64,000 nt of DNA from MWDV01 sp964634255 (GTDB lineage Bacteria; Verrucomicrobiota; Verrucomicrobiia; Limisphaerales; MWDV01), in contig CAZWJC010000002.1 of NCBI GenBank assembly GCA_964634255.1, positions 32,010 through 96,009 on the forward strand, given 5' to 3'. The notes below the pieces were generated by a model that did no database searches, was not told the origin of the DNA, and saw nothing but the letters and a program-made list of their open reading frames with translations. The position numbers and the translations under genes are program-made. Numbering within the stretch: position 1 is the first letter of the stretch; each line of letters opens with the position of its first letter. Shown here one piece after another: positions 1-9,153 of the stretch.

Positions 1-52
1 AACAAAGATCGTCTCCCTCTCGCTAAACGCACAAGCGGCGGGGAGCGAATAT

Positions 53-316
53 ATGGCTCGGTTGTTCCAGGAGCGGTTGCGAGAACTCGGACGGGACATC
101 ACAGTCACGCGACTGCGCTCCACCTCCCTGTCGGCAGACCAAATGCGCTGGATGCGCTTGGACGCTGCCTCGCCCGAAGCGCTTCGTGCGCTTTCACAGC
201 TCGGCAGTCACGACGGTCAGGAAGCGATCAGGCTTTGCGACGGCGGTCGTTCGACCGTGTGCGTCGATGGCCAACTGTTACGAGACATTTTCAACGACAT
301 GCCCCAACAAAAATAA
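53..316 (+). CDS. Small protein of unknown function ahead of the CBASS operon
   Basis: This ATG reading frame codes for 87 residues and has a good GGGGAG ribosome binding site about nine bases upstream. It ends 21 bases before the CD-NTase start and points the same way, so it is probably in the same transcript. I recognise no domain. The protein is soluble and rich in Leu, Arg and Asp, without membrane segments or cysteine pairs that would suggest a metal site. It could be the first gene of the CBASS operon or the last gene of an operon that begins outside the window. Confidence 0.5.
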   Translation: MARLFQERLRELGRDITVTRLRSTSLSADQMRWMRLDAASPEALRALSQLGSHDGQEAIRLCDGGRSTVCVDGQLLRDIFNDMPQQK

Positions 317-337
317 GAACCCAACAAGGAGTGAACC

Positions 338-1351
338 ATGCACGACTGCGCTAAAGACATCCGAAGCTACCATGACGACTACGTAAAGCTCTCCGAAGAT
401 ACGCGCGCCAAACTGCGCGAGAATCGAAATGCGAACCGGGATCGGCTCAAAGGCAACCTGAAGGACAAGAAGCAGCCCACACCGCTCCGATTCCAAAAGC
501 AGGGTTCTTACGCCATGCGGACCACCATCCAAGAGGCGAACAACACCTACGACATTGATGACGGCGTTATTTTTGCCAAGAGCGACCTCGTAGGAGATCG
601 CGGTGGCGACATGACAGCTCTGGATGCCCGCCAGATGGTTTGTGATCATCTCAAGGACAAGCGGTTCAACAAGAAACCTGAAGTCCTCAAGAACTGCGTT
701 CGCGTTTACTACAACGAGGGCCACCATGTGGATGTGCCAGTCTATCGCGAATCGGGCGATGAGAATTCAGGATTCAAGTGTGAGATTGCCTCCTCTGATT
801 GGCGTGAATCTAACCCAGCCGACATCAATGAGTGGTTCGACAAGCAACTGGAAGCGAAACGTTCCGATCAAGACGACACGGATCATCAAATGCGCCGGAT
901 GATTCGACTGCTCAAACGCTACGCCACCAGCCGCGCGAGTTGGAATCTCCCCAGCGGTTTCATCCTCACCATCCTATTGGATGAAAAGTATTCGGCTTTT
1001 GACGAGCGCGACGACCGTTGTTTTTACAACCTCATTGCCGCGATCAAGAATCGCCTCGCCGGTTTACTCGTGGTCAAGAATCCTGTCCAAGAAGAAATTC
1101 TGACCAAGGACGACCCTGATCCCAAAATGCAATCCCTGCGGGAGAAACTCGAAGAGGCGATTGATAAGCTCAAAATACTTTTCGATGCGAAATGCACTCG
1201 AAAGCAAGCACTGAAGGCTTGGGCAGACGTGTTCAACACGGACTATTTTGACACTGACATCGAGGAATGCGATTCCAATGCTTCCTTCGTGGTAGGTGGG
1301 GATCAGCCCAATCAACCTGTTCACAAAGCCGGCGGAGGTCGCTTTGGTTGA
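338..1351 (+). CDS. CBASS CD-NTase (cGAS/DncV-like nucleotidyltransferase)
   Basis: The 337-residue protein is a CD-NTase that would make a cyclic oligonucleotide alarm signal on phage infection. The nucleotidyltransferase signature is complete: Gly56-Ser57 in QGSYAMRTT, the metal-binding pair Asp72 and Asp74 in YDIDDG, and the third acidic residue Asp132 in HVDVPVY. These three blocks resemble the Vibrio DncV type. The start ATG follows AAGGAG. The protein ends in GGGRFG, a flexible glycine tail of the kind that Cap2 enzymes use to ligate the CD-NTase to target proteins. The downstream cap2 and cap3 genes overlap in sequence, which makes this a type II CBASS operon. The nucleotide product cannot be told from sequence alone. 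Confidence 0.93.
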   Translation: MHDCAKDIRSYHDDYVKLSEDTRAKLRENRNANRDRLKGNLKDKKQPTPLRFQKQGSYAMRTTIQEANNTYDIDDGVIFAKSDLVGDRGGDMTALDARQMVCDHLKDKRFNKKPEVLKNCVRVYYNEGHHVDVPVYRESGDENSGFKCEIASSDWRESNPADINEWFDKQLEAKRSDQDDTDHQMRRMIRLLKRYATSRASWNLPSGFILTILLDEKYSAFDERDDRCFYNLIAAIKNRLAGLLVVKNPVQEEILTKDDPDPKMQSLREKLEEAIDKLKILFDAKCTRKQALKAWADVFNTDYFDTDIEECDSNASFVVGGDQPNQPVHKAGGGRFG

Positions 1352-3155
1352 GGCGGGAATACAACTACGGCGCGCTCGGGAGTCATCCATTGGACGGCTC
1401 GACGAACACATGACGAGCGTGCATCGGGCCGAACGGCTGAACGACGCCGCAGGTTCTAACCGCTTTGGTAAATTTCACGCGGGATGGAAAGCCGTGCTTG
1501 AGGTGAGCGGAGAGCGGTTTGAATTGGCAATCCTGGTTCGTGATGTTTTTCCGTTCGGACCACCCGACATCTATTTCAACGACCCGGCGGCTTTCCTGCG
1601 ATTCCCTCATGTTGATAACAAGGGCAAGCTCTGCCTCACCAACGCTGCCGCAACATACTCGCCCAATCTCGTCACGGAAACTGTTGATTTCTTGATCGAG
1701 GAAACTCGTAAGTTAATCGGTGATTCGATTGCTGGGCGGAACGAGGAGGATTTTGTTCAAGAATTCCAGAGTTATTGGAATTTGCTGCCGGGCTTCAGTC
1801 CGAAAAAGTTCTGGTCCTTGCTAAAGCCATCGCTGCCGACGCGAAGTGTGTTTTATTACGCTGCAACGGGATTCACCTTGTTTGGCGAGTCCGAAGAGGA
1901 AATCAAATTGTGGCTGAAGCACTATTGCGGCGGTAGCCTACCTAAAGGTTGTAATATTAAGTCCTCAATCCTGGTATGGCTGAATGAACCTATTTCTCCG
2001 AAGCGGCATCCCAGCACGGGGCACGATATTTTGACCCTGGCACGAAACTCGGCAAAAGACGCTGATGCTTTGCTGGCGGCCGCGATACCACCCGAATCCG
2101 GCAGCCTTCCTATGATTCTAGGTTTTGACAGCAAGGCCGGGCCGGTGCTTGCCGGGGTCGAGCTCTCCGAACCAAAGACGGCGAATCGCTCCAATCCAAC
2201 GAAACACCAGAACTCCCGCAATTTTGGTTATCGTCCCGGTCATGTTCCTGGTCACATTTTGCTTCCACGCTATTTTGGCGACGGGAAACTGGCGTTGACC
2301 GAAGTCACACGAGTTGATGCCGCTTGGTGTCTGCATCGCGGTGGTAGCGGCTACAACCCTGAGTTGTTCGGCAAACGGGTTGCGCTGGTCGGCTGCGGTT
2401 CGCTAGGCGCGGATGTGGCCGTCATGCTGGCCAAATCCGGCGTCGGAAATCTTGTTCTCATAGACAACGACACTCTGAAGTGGGGAAATGTGGCCCGGCA
2501 CGTCCTTGGCGGCAATCAAACCGGGACGGCTAAAGCTTCCGCCTTGTCCAGCTACCTGCATCAACAAATGCCGTGGCTGCAAGTATCGGTCGAGTCGCTG
2601 GGGGTGGAGATTTTGGTTTATGAGCGGCCAAAAGTCTTGCAGGAGTGCGACCTCATCATTTCAACCACAGGCGACTGGACCTCCGATTGCGTCCTCAATT
2701 CGGCAAACCGGACATTCGCACGCTTCCCTTCGATTATTTTCGGGTGGACTGAGGCGTATGGAATTGCCGGACACGCCTTGGCCGTGCTTCGTCCAGGCGG
2801 ATGCCTTGCCTGCGGCATGAATGAATTCGGCGTATTCGATTCGCGAATTTCCGAATGGGCGGAGGGACAACAGCCGCTCTTGCAGGCGGCGGGATGCAAT
2901 GACCTCTATCAGCCCTACGGCGTCACGGATGTCGCACCCATAAAAGCAATCATCGCGGAACTTGCGTTGGATGTTTTACGTGGGCGCGCCCAGGAAAGCG
3001 CTCTGTGGACATGGGTTGGTGACACCACTCGACTGAACTCGCACCATGGTCAACTTCATGGCAAATGGCGTGAACAAGTAGTTCCGGGCAAGTCCGACCG
3101 GAGAACATTCCTCCAACCCTGGCCAGCCAACCCCCAATGTCCTCTCTGCAAGTGA
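1296..3155 (+). CDS. cap2: Cap2, E2-E1 fusion of type II CBASS
   Basis: This 619-residue protein joins an N-terminal E2-like domain to a C-terminal E1/ThiF-like adenylation domain and would attach the CD-NTase C-terminus to a target, priming the synthase. The E2 catalytic cysteine is Cys113 in the typical context NKGKLCL. The E1 Rossmann motif is GCGSLG near residue 365. Cys534 in GCNDLYQPYG is the best candidate for the E1 catalytic cysteine. CLAC (about 502-505) and CPLC (the last six residues) would hold a structural zinc. The GTG start lies inside the CD-NTase gene, giving a 56-bp overlap; an in-frame TTG near 1344 is an alternative start. The cap3 gene overlaps its 3' end by 19 bp. Confidence 0.93.
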   Translation: MGISPINLFTKPAEVALVEAGIQLRRARESSIGRLDEHMTSVHRAERLNDAAGSNRFGKFHAGWKAVLEVSGERFELAILVRDVFPFGPPDIYFNDPAAFLRFPHVDNKGKLCLTNAAATYSPNLVTETVDFLIEETRKLIGDSIAGRNEEDFVQEFQSYWNLLPGFSPKKFWSLLKPSLPTRSVFYYAATGFTLFGESEEEIKLWLKHYCGGSLPKGCNIKSSILVWLNEPISPKRHPSTGHDILTLARNSAKDADALLAAAIPPESGSLPMILGFDSKAGPVLAGVELSEPKTANRSNPTKHQNSRNFGYRPGHVPGHILLPRYFGDGKLALTEVTRVDAAWCLHRGGSGYNPELFGKRVALVGCGSLGADVAVMLAKSGVGNLVLIDNDTLKWGNVARHVLGGNQTGTAKASALSSYLHQQMPWLQVSVESLGVEILVYERPKVLQECDLIISTTGDWTSDCVLNSANRTFARFPSIIFGWTEAYGIAGHALAVLRPGGCLACGMNEFGVFDSRISEWAEGQQPLLQAAGCNDLYQPYGVTDVAPIKAIIAELALDVLRGRAQESALWTWVGDTTRLNSHHGQLHGKWREQVVPGKSDRRTFLQPWPANPQCPLCK

Positions 3156-3712
3156 AAAAGCCCGAGCAACATTTTGAATTGCGATATGAGTCTGCACAAC
3201 TCGGCTCGGTCGTCAGCTTCTCACCTGAAGTGATGGCGCACTTCCACGCATACCGGCAGCAGGGCAAAATCAAAACCGAAATTGGCGGACAACTGTTCGC
3301 ACGATTCGTGAAGAATGAAGTCCGTGTGATTCGCGCCACCGGCCCGAATGCGACGGACAAGCGTGGCTGGGCTTGGTTTAGACCGGACCAACGCAAGCAA
3401 AACGTCGAAATCAAGCGGCTGTTTGAAGACGGCCTTCATTTCGCTGGCGATTGGCACACTCATCCCGAACGTGAACCAAGCCCGTCGTCGTGGGATTTTG
3501 AGAGCATGGAGGATTGTTTCAAAAAATCACGCCATCAACTCAAGGCGTTTGTCATGGTGATTGTCGGGCGGGCGGAATTTCCGCAAGGGCTTTGGGTGAG
3601 TCTGCATGGTCCTGCGAAGTGGGAGCGTCTCGCGTTAGTGCAGAACCAAGACATGACCAAACCTGCCGGCTCAAATACCATCGTTGGCACACCGAACAAA
3701 CCAAAACCCTGA
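3137..3712 (+). CDS. cap3: Cap3, JAB/JAMM isopeptidase of type II CBASS
   Basis: The 191-residue protein carries a full JAMM zinc-protease signature: Glu48, then His107-x-His109, seven residues, Ser117-x-x-Asp120. In type II CBASS this peptidase removes the CD-NTase from its conjugation targets and so opposes Cap2. The gene starts inside the end of cap2, which suggests coupled translation. A 13-base gap separates it from the next gene. Nothing in the active site looks broken, so the conjugation and deconjugation arms of the system both appear intact. Confidence 0.93.
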   Translation: MSSLQVKKPEQHFELRYESAQLGSVVSFSPEVMAHFHAYRQQGKIKTEIGGQLFARFVKNEVRVIRATGPNATDKRGWAWFRPDQRKQNVEIKRLFEDGLHFAGDWHTHPEREPSPSSWDFESMEDCFKKSRHQLKAFVMVIVGRAEFPQGLWVSLHGPAKWERLALVQNQDMTKPAGSNTIVGTPNKPKP

Positions 3713-3725
3713 CGAAGACTGTCCA

Positions 3726-4439
3726 ATGCCATTCTACATCCCCGTTCAAAATGCCCGCGCCTTCCGGCGCGAGAAACCCTACGACAAGGTTGATTGGAAT
3801 AATTTCCGGGAAGTGCTCAACGAGTTTCATGGGCGGATGGAGGATTGGTATATCATCCCCGCCAAGGAATTGGGCAAGAACGGCCATTTTGCTTTTGCCG
3901 TGATGGCGCTGAACTGCCTCCTGATTGACACATTGAGCCAATATTACTACGGCAACGACCCGTCCCCGACTGAAAAGGCAAATGGACAAAAGGGTTCTCT
4001 CGAATCATCTGGTGCAAAATTCAAAGACTTTCTTGTTGAACACATGAAGCACCGCACTGGCCCGCTTCCTGTGCCAATCAAGCAACCAGTCACCGCCAAG
4101 AATCCCAAAGGCAAACCGCTGCTCAATTATGAGGATGTGCTTTGGTCGGGATTTCGGTGCGGCATTTTGCATCAGGCGCACGTTCCGCTTTATGGAGCGC
4201 TCTACGGCGTTGCCAATGTCTTGGACTTTCAGCCGACCGGTGTCACCAAGTATGCTGACGGCACAGATTGTCCGACCATAATTTGCTTCCCGCAGGAATT
4301 GCTCAAGGAACTGGAAACCGCGTTCATCAAATACGCGGATGATTTGTGGAATCCCGATCCGGCGTTTAACGACTTACGACGCCGTTTCAAGGCCAAGTTT
4401 GAGGACAGCTTCGGCGTGACCATCAACACCACGATTTGA
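3726..4439 (+). CDS. Unknown protein with HEPN-like RxxxxH motif, candidate CBASS effector
   Basis: The 237-residue protein sits in the position where CBASS operons usually carry their effector, 13 bases after cap3 and three bases before the methylase gene. I know no named family for it. It contains the stretch WSGFRCGILHQAH, in which Arg and His are spaced R-x4-H as in HEPN ribonucleases, near residue 150. A hydrophobic helix around residues 60-75 (FAFAVMALNCLLIDTLSQYYY) is too short and too polar at its end to be a clear membrane segment. No other effector (phospholipase, membrane, nuclease or SAVED protein) is encoded in the operon. An upstream in-frame TTG at 3684 is less likely as start because it would overlap cap3. 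That it is an RNase effector is an inference. Confidence 0.6.
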   Translation: MPFYIPVQNARAFRREKPYDKVDWNNFREVLNEFHGRMEDWYIIPAKELGKNGHFAFAVMALNCLLIDTLSQYYYGNDPSPTEKANGQKGSLESSGAKFKDFLVEHMKHRTGPLPVPIKQPVTAKNPKGKPLLNYEDVLWSGFRCGILHQAHVPLYGALYGVANVLDFQPTGVTKYADGTDCPTIICFPQELLKELETAFIKYADDLWNPDPAFNDLRRRFKAKFEDSFGVTINTTI

Positions 4440-4442
4440 TCC

Positions 4443-7352
4443 ATGACTTACATAAAGAAACTCATTGAAGTCGCGTTGCCGCTGGAGGCCATAAACAAGG
4501 AGGCGGCGAGGGAGAAATCCATCCGGCATGGGCATCCGTCCACCCTCCACATCTGGTGGGCGCGACGACCTCTGGCCGCGTGCCGGGCGGTGCTGTTTGC
4601 GTCGCTAGTGGATGACCCGTCGGAATACGTTGCAGAGTTGATGAAGGATTCGGCGAAGCGGAAGGCGGCGGAGAAGGAACTCAAGGCGCGAAAGAAGTTG
4701 TGGGATGAAATGACGGCGGTGTTGGAAAAGGCAAAGGCTGGCGGCATTTCCGCACCTGCTCCCGGACCAGAGCCGAAGCTGGAGGACATCATCGCCGAGA
4801 TTGAGCGGGAACGGTTGTTCGAGATCATCCGCCAACTGGTGAAGTGGGAGAACTCGAACAACGAGCGCGTGCTCGATGCCGCTCGCGCCGAGATCATGCG
4901 TTCGTGCAACGGCAAGCCACCACCGGTTTATGACCCGTTCTGTGGCGGTGGCTCGATTCCGCTGGAGGCGCAACGGCTGGGACTGGAAGCGCACGCGAGC
5001 GATTTGAATCCCGTGCCGGTGCTCATCAACAAGGCGCTTATTGAAATCCCCCCGAAGTTTGCGGGCAAATCGCCAGTGAACCCGGAGGCCAAGAAGAAGC
5101 TCGGCGCGTCCGGCTCGTGGAAAGCCGCAGCGGGACTGGCCGAGGACATTCGCTACTACGGCCAATGGATGCGAGACGAGGCAGAGAAACGCATCGGCCA
5201 TTTGTATCCCAAGGTGAAACTGCCGAAGGAACATGGAGGCGGTGAAGCGACGGTGATTGCGTGGCTGTGGGCGCGCACGGTGGCCAGTCCCAACCCGGCT
5301 GCGAAAAGTGCGCATGTGCCACTGGTGCGTTCGTTCTGGCTTTCCACGAAAGCGGGCAAGAAGGCGTGGATTGAACCTGGGGTGGACCAGAGCACGATGA
5401 CGTATCGGTTTGAAGTGCGCACAGGCAATGGCGAACCGCGTAACGGAACAGTCTCGCGAAACGGAGGCATCTGTTTGCTAACTGGTAGTCCCATCCCGCT
5501 CGACTACATTCGCAGCGAGGGAACGGCGGGGCGGCTCGGTGCGCGGTTAATGGCGATCGCAGCAGAAAGACCAGGCGGCAGGCTCTATTTGGCTCCCACA
5601 GAAGAACACGAAGAGACTGCCGCTAGCGCTGTTCCACACGACATTCCCGATTCGGACATTCCGCAGCAGGCATTGGGGTTTCGGGTGCAACTTTACGGAA
5701 TGACGAAGCATTGGCATCTGTTCTCTGCGCGTCAGTTAACAGCACTCACGACATTCTGCGATCTAGTAGCGGAAGCCCGACAATCTGTTTTCGCTGACTC
5801 CGGAGGTAACGGCGAGTATTCAGATGCGCTTGCTGTCTACTTAGCCTGTTGTGTCAATGCTGTCGCGGATGATCTCTCCACCATCGTGACTTGGCGCTCG
5901 GGCCATGGGACGGGAGCTACCCGTTCTACCTTCGCAAGGCAAGCACTGCCGATGGTATGGGATTTTGCGGAAGCCAATCCTTTCGCCGATGCTGCGGGAG
6001 ATTTGAACTCGGCCAGCGAGGCGGTCGCCCACGTTGTTGAATGTTTGCCGGCCAAAGGAAGAGGACAAGTACATGCACACGACGCTACCCAGCCCTTTGC
6101 AGTCGATGGCGTTTGTATTTCAACCGATCCTCCATACTACGACAACATTGGCTATGCTGACTTGAGCGACTATTTTTATATTTGGCTTCGCCGGTCGATT
6201 GGCTCAATTCTGCCCACGCTGTTTTCCACGATGCTTACGCCCAAACAGCAAGAGTTGATTGCAACGCCATTTAGGCACGATGGAAAGAAAGAGGCGGCTC
6301 GTACTTACTTTGAGAAAGGTCTCTTTGAGGCATTCTCTCGAATGTTGAGCGCGCATAACGCGACCTATCCCCTGACCGTATATTATGCTTTCAAACAAGC
6401 AGAGTCTGATATCGACACAGATGACGAGGTGGAAGCAGCAGCGACCACTTCGAGTGCGGTCGCGTCTACAGGATGGGAAACGATGTTGGCCGGACTCATT
6501 TCTTCTGGTTTCAGCATCCTCGGGACTTGGCCTGTTCGGACTGAGCGAGGCAACAGAAGTGTTGGTTTAGGAACGAATGCACTCGCTTCTTCCATCGTAC
6601 TGGTATGCCGACCGCGACCGAAAACCGCCGAGGTTGTTTCGCGCCGCGATTTCTTGGCCGCGCTAAAAAGGGAGTTGCCCGAAGCATTACGGCATCTGCA
6701 AGAGGGGAACATCGCGCCGGTGGATCTGGCCCAGGCCGCCATCGGGCCGGGCATGGCCGTGTTCTCCCGTTACGCGAAGGTGCTGGAGACGGATGGCTCA
6801 ACGATGTCGGTGCGGTCGGCGTTAACGGAAATCAACAAGTGCCTCGACGAGGTGCTGGCCGAACAGGAAGGCGAGTTCGACGCGGACACGCGCTGGGCGC
6901 TGGCGTGGTTCGACCAGAACGGATTCAACGAGGGCGCGTATGGCGTGGCGGAGACGCTTTGCACGGCCAAGAACACGAGCGTCCAAGGCATGAAAGACGC
7001 CGGCATCCTCGAAGCCAAAGGCGGCAAGGTGCGCCTGCTGAAGAAAGAGGAGTTGGACGCGGATTGGAATCCGGCCGAGGACTCGCGTCTGACGATCTGG
7101 GAAATCACGCATCACCTGATTCGTCGTCTGGAGCAAGGCGAGTCCGGCGCAGCGGAATTGATCCAGCAACTCGGCGCAAAGGCCGAGGTCGCCCGTGACC
7201 TATCGTATCGTCTCTACACGATTTGCGAGCGTCGCAAATGGTCGCAGGAAGCCATCGGTTACAACGCGCTCGTTCTCTCCTGGAGTGACGTGCAGCGTTT
7301 GGCGGAGGAAAAGAAAGCGGCAGCAACGCCGACGCAGGCGGAATTGATTTGA
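4443..7352 (+). CDS. DUF1156-family DNA methyltransferase
   Basis: This 969-residue protein begins with the DUF1156 signature (IEVALPLEAIN and HPSTLHIWWARRPLAACR), which is typical of large methylases from defence islands. The SAM-binding motif DPFCGGGS lies near residue 163 and the catalytic DPPY motif at about 561-564 (TDPPYYDNIGYADLSDYFY), so it should methylate an exocyclic amino group of adenine or cytosine. The C-terminal third contains further helical segments of unknown role. In known systems such methylases occur with a DUF499 ATPase and a helicase; the DUF499 gene is present here but 3.5 kb downstream, and no helicase is seen. The gene follows the HEPN-like gene by three bases. Confidence 0.85.
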   Translation: MTYIKKLIEVALPLEAINKEAAREKSIRHGHPSTLHIWWARRPLAACRAVLFASLVDDPSEYVAELMKDSAKRKAAEKELKARKKLWDEMTAVLEKAKAGGISAPAPGPEPKLEDIIAEIERERLFEIIRQLVKWENSNNERVLDAARAEIMRSCNGKPPPVYDPFCGGGSIPLEAQRLGLEAHASDLNPVPVLINKALIEIPPKFAGKSPVNPEAKKKLGASGSWKAAAGLAEDIRYYGQWMRDEAEKRIGHLYPKVKLPKEHGGGEATVIAWLWARTVASPNPAAKSAHVPLVRSFWLSTKAGKKAWIEPGVDQSTMTYRFEVRTGNGEPRNGTVSRNGGICLLTGSPIPLDYIRSEGTAGRLGARLMAIAAERPGGRLYLAPTEEHEETAASAVPHDIPDSDIPQQALGFRVQLYGMTKHWHLFSARQLTALTTFCDLVAEARQSVFADSGGNGEYSDALAVYLACCVNAVADDLSTIVTWRSGHGTGATRSTFARQALPMVWDFAEANPFADAAGDLNSASEAVAHVVECLPAKGRGQVHAHDATQPFAVDGVCISTDPPYYDNIGYADLSDYFYIWLRRSIGSILPTLFSTMLTPKQQELIATPFRHDGKKEAARTYFEKGLFEAFSRMLSAHNATYPLTVYYAFKQAESDIDTDDEVEAAATTSSAVASTGWETMLAGLISSGFSILGTWPVRTERGNRSVGLGTNALASSIVLVCRPRPKTAEVVSRRDFLAALKRELPEALRHLQEGNIAPVDLAQAAIGPGMAVFSRYAKVLETDGSTMSVRSALTEINKCLDEVLAEQEGEFDADTRWALAWFDQNGFNEGAYGVAETLCTAKNTSVQGMKDAGILEAKGGKVRLLKKEELDADWNPAEDSRLTIWEITHHLIRRLEQGESGAAELIQQLGAKAEVARDLSYRLYTICERRKWSQEAIGYNALVLSWSDVQRLAEEKKAAATPTQAELI

Positions 7353-7407
7353 GTGAGACGACTTCTGACAATACTGAACAGCGGTATGCTCCGTGCGAGG
7401 TTTGAGC

Positions 7408-8235
7408 ATGAAATACTACTGGAACGCTTATCATGCAACGGAGCGCGAACTCCGCGAGCGGGATGGCCAATCCACGCTCTGTGACATGTATGACCTACAC
7501 AAGGTTCGGGACGGTGCCGCTTTCGCGGAGTTCCGGAGCCTGCTTCCGGCGTCTTGGCGCTATGGAGGTATCATTCTGAACGTCCCCACCAAGCAGTCAT
7601 CGGGGGATACCCCGAAGATCAAAGGCCCAAGCTACCTCTCCTCACAGGATGTCCTCATCCAGACAACACGCCCTCCGTTGCAGGATGAACAATCTCGAGG
7701 GGCCAATTGCAGAGGCTCGCGGAAGGTGGCCAGGAGCTATAGCGAAGTTGAGGATGTGGTGTTCGAGGCCATGGGACCGTTCTTTGATAATTGCGACCGC
7801 CAAATCATCTGCCTATCGGATGAAGTCGTCACAGTCCTAACGAAGAAACCATCGCAAGGCGCGAAATGGTGTCGGTGGGAGTTTCGCGCCACCCGAGGGG
7901 CCGTCATTGAGCAGCGTGGGGCCACCTGGAATCGGAACTGGGAGACATGCGACACTAAAGGGCCGACCTGTGGCTTCCTGGTGTATGCACCGAGTGACGG
8001 CAACCGGCCCGACGTTGTTTGTTCGTTTGGCATGGGAGGCTTGGAGACTCTTACGTTTAACCACCTGCTCCGAACCGACAGGAAGTTACAGCCCTTGGTT
8101 CGTAGAGTTTTGAAACGGGAACGGTCAATCTCGGCCGTCCAGTTCTCGATACCCGAATGTCCTCCAGTCCCTCTCGACTTGAGTTTCACTCGCGACGCGA
8201 ATCCACGAATCCTGTTCTCCGTTTCCCTCGATTAG
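7408..8235 (+). CDS. Hypothetical protein in the defence island
   Basis: The 275-residue protein begins MKYYWNAYHATERE; a GTG 15 bases upstream is an alternative start. I do not recognise it. It has eight cysteines, several in C-x-W or T-C contexts (WCRWEF, WETCDTKGPTCGF), no predicted signal peptide and no membrane segment. The start lies 55 bases after the DUF1156 methylase stop, so the two genes could share a transcript. Its position between a methylase and its usual DUF499 partner makes it a possible accessory subunit or an independent inserted gene. Confidence 0.6.
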   Translation: MKYYWNAYHATERELRERDGQSTLCDMYDLHKVRDGAAFAEFRSLLPASWRYGGIILNVPTKQSSGDTPKIKGPSYLSSQDVLIQTTRPPLQDEQSRGANCRGSRKVARSYSEVEDVVFEAMGPFFDNCDRQIICLSDEVVTVLTKKPSQGAKWCRWEFRATRGAVIEQRGATWNRNWETCDTKGPTCGFLVYAPSDGNRPDVVCSFGMGGLETLTFNHLLRTDRKLQPLVRRVLKRERSISAVQFSIPECPPVPLDLSFTRDANPRILFSVSLD

Positions 8236-8314
8236 CGCTTTCGGGGGGAGTTTTGACAAAAGTTCATGACCGAACCAACCGCAGTAATGTCCAGTTCACA
8301 GCAACAACAATTGT

Positions 8315-9034
8315 ATGAAAGACAATAGAATGAAAATCATGGTGACTGGTACTGGACACGCCGTTCCGAAAGCTGGATACACAGCTTTACCGGCTGTCTT
8401 GAATGACAGCAGTTGGCTCGGTGGCTACAAAGATGAAGGCCGACTTTACTTCGAGCACATTCAAGAAACGGTAAGGGCGGCCGCTGCCCGTCCTGGCGCC
8501 GCAGTGGTTTTTTCCGGTGGGCAAACGCGAGAAATTGCGGGGCGGAGATCGGAAGCCCAAGGCTATTGGGAGGTCGCCCGTGACAATGATTGGTTCGGAC
8601 ACCCAACTATTGGCGAACAGGCACTTCGGGAAGAATTCGCCCGCGATTCGCTTGAGAATCTCCTCTTTAGCCTGGTGCTTTTCTACCAAACGCATGGCGC
8701 TTGGCCGGAGCGGATCGTGGTGGTTGGCTGGGAATTCAAGAGAGAACGCTACGATCTGCACAGGCAAGCCATCAAGTGGCCAAGCGATAGATTCGAGTAT
8801 GTGGGGGCGAACAACCCACAGGGAAAGGCGATGGAGATGGCCGAGGCTGGCGAAAAACGGAAACTCAATGCCGTTCGTTCGGACGCCTTCCTGGCGGGAC
8901 CGGAATGGGCCGGCCAGAGAGAATTCAGAGATCCTTTTCAAAGAGGAAATCCCTACCGGGGAGTTCATCCCTCGTTGGATGCTCTCTTCGACATCATGGC
9001 CACCCACGCCCTGAGGGCAAAGATGCCATGGTGA
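8315..9034 (+). CDS. DUF218/YdcF-like protein
   Basis: The 239-residue protein has the order of motifs seen in the DUF218 (YdcF, SanA, ElyC) fold: VVFSGGQT with the Ser-Gly-Gly turn, then SEAQGYW, then EEFARDSLENLLFS, then VVVGWEFKRERYDLH. Family members are poorly understood and often linked to envelope or nucleotide-like ligands. No N-terminal membrane anchor is visible, so this copy should be cytoplasmic. Three Met codons lie close together at the start (8315, 8330, 8339) and the real one is uncertain. It is separated from its neighbours by 79 and about 170 bases, so it may be its own unit. Its role in defence is only suggested by position. Confidence 0.6.
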   Translation: MKDNRMKIMVTGTGHAVPKAGYTALPAVLNDSSWLGGYKDEGRLYFEHIQETVRAAAARPGAAVVFSGGQTREIAGRRSEAQGYWEVARDNDWFGHPTIGEQALREEFARDSLENLLFSLVLFYQTHGAWPERIVVVGWEFKRERYDLHRQAIKWPSDRFEYVGANNPQGKAMEMAEAGEKRKLNAVRSDAFLAGPEWAGQREFRDPFQRGNPYRGVHPSLDALFDIMATHALRAKMPW

Positions 9035-9153
9035 CTACCTGGGAATGCTCGGTTCCGCCGTGCTGTGACGGACATCCTGTCCACGGAGAAACGGCGTCAC
9101 AAGAACAGCCGATGGTTTCTGTTGAGAATAGGCTTGTGGAGTCACTCGAGAAT

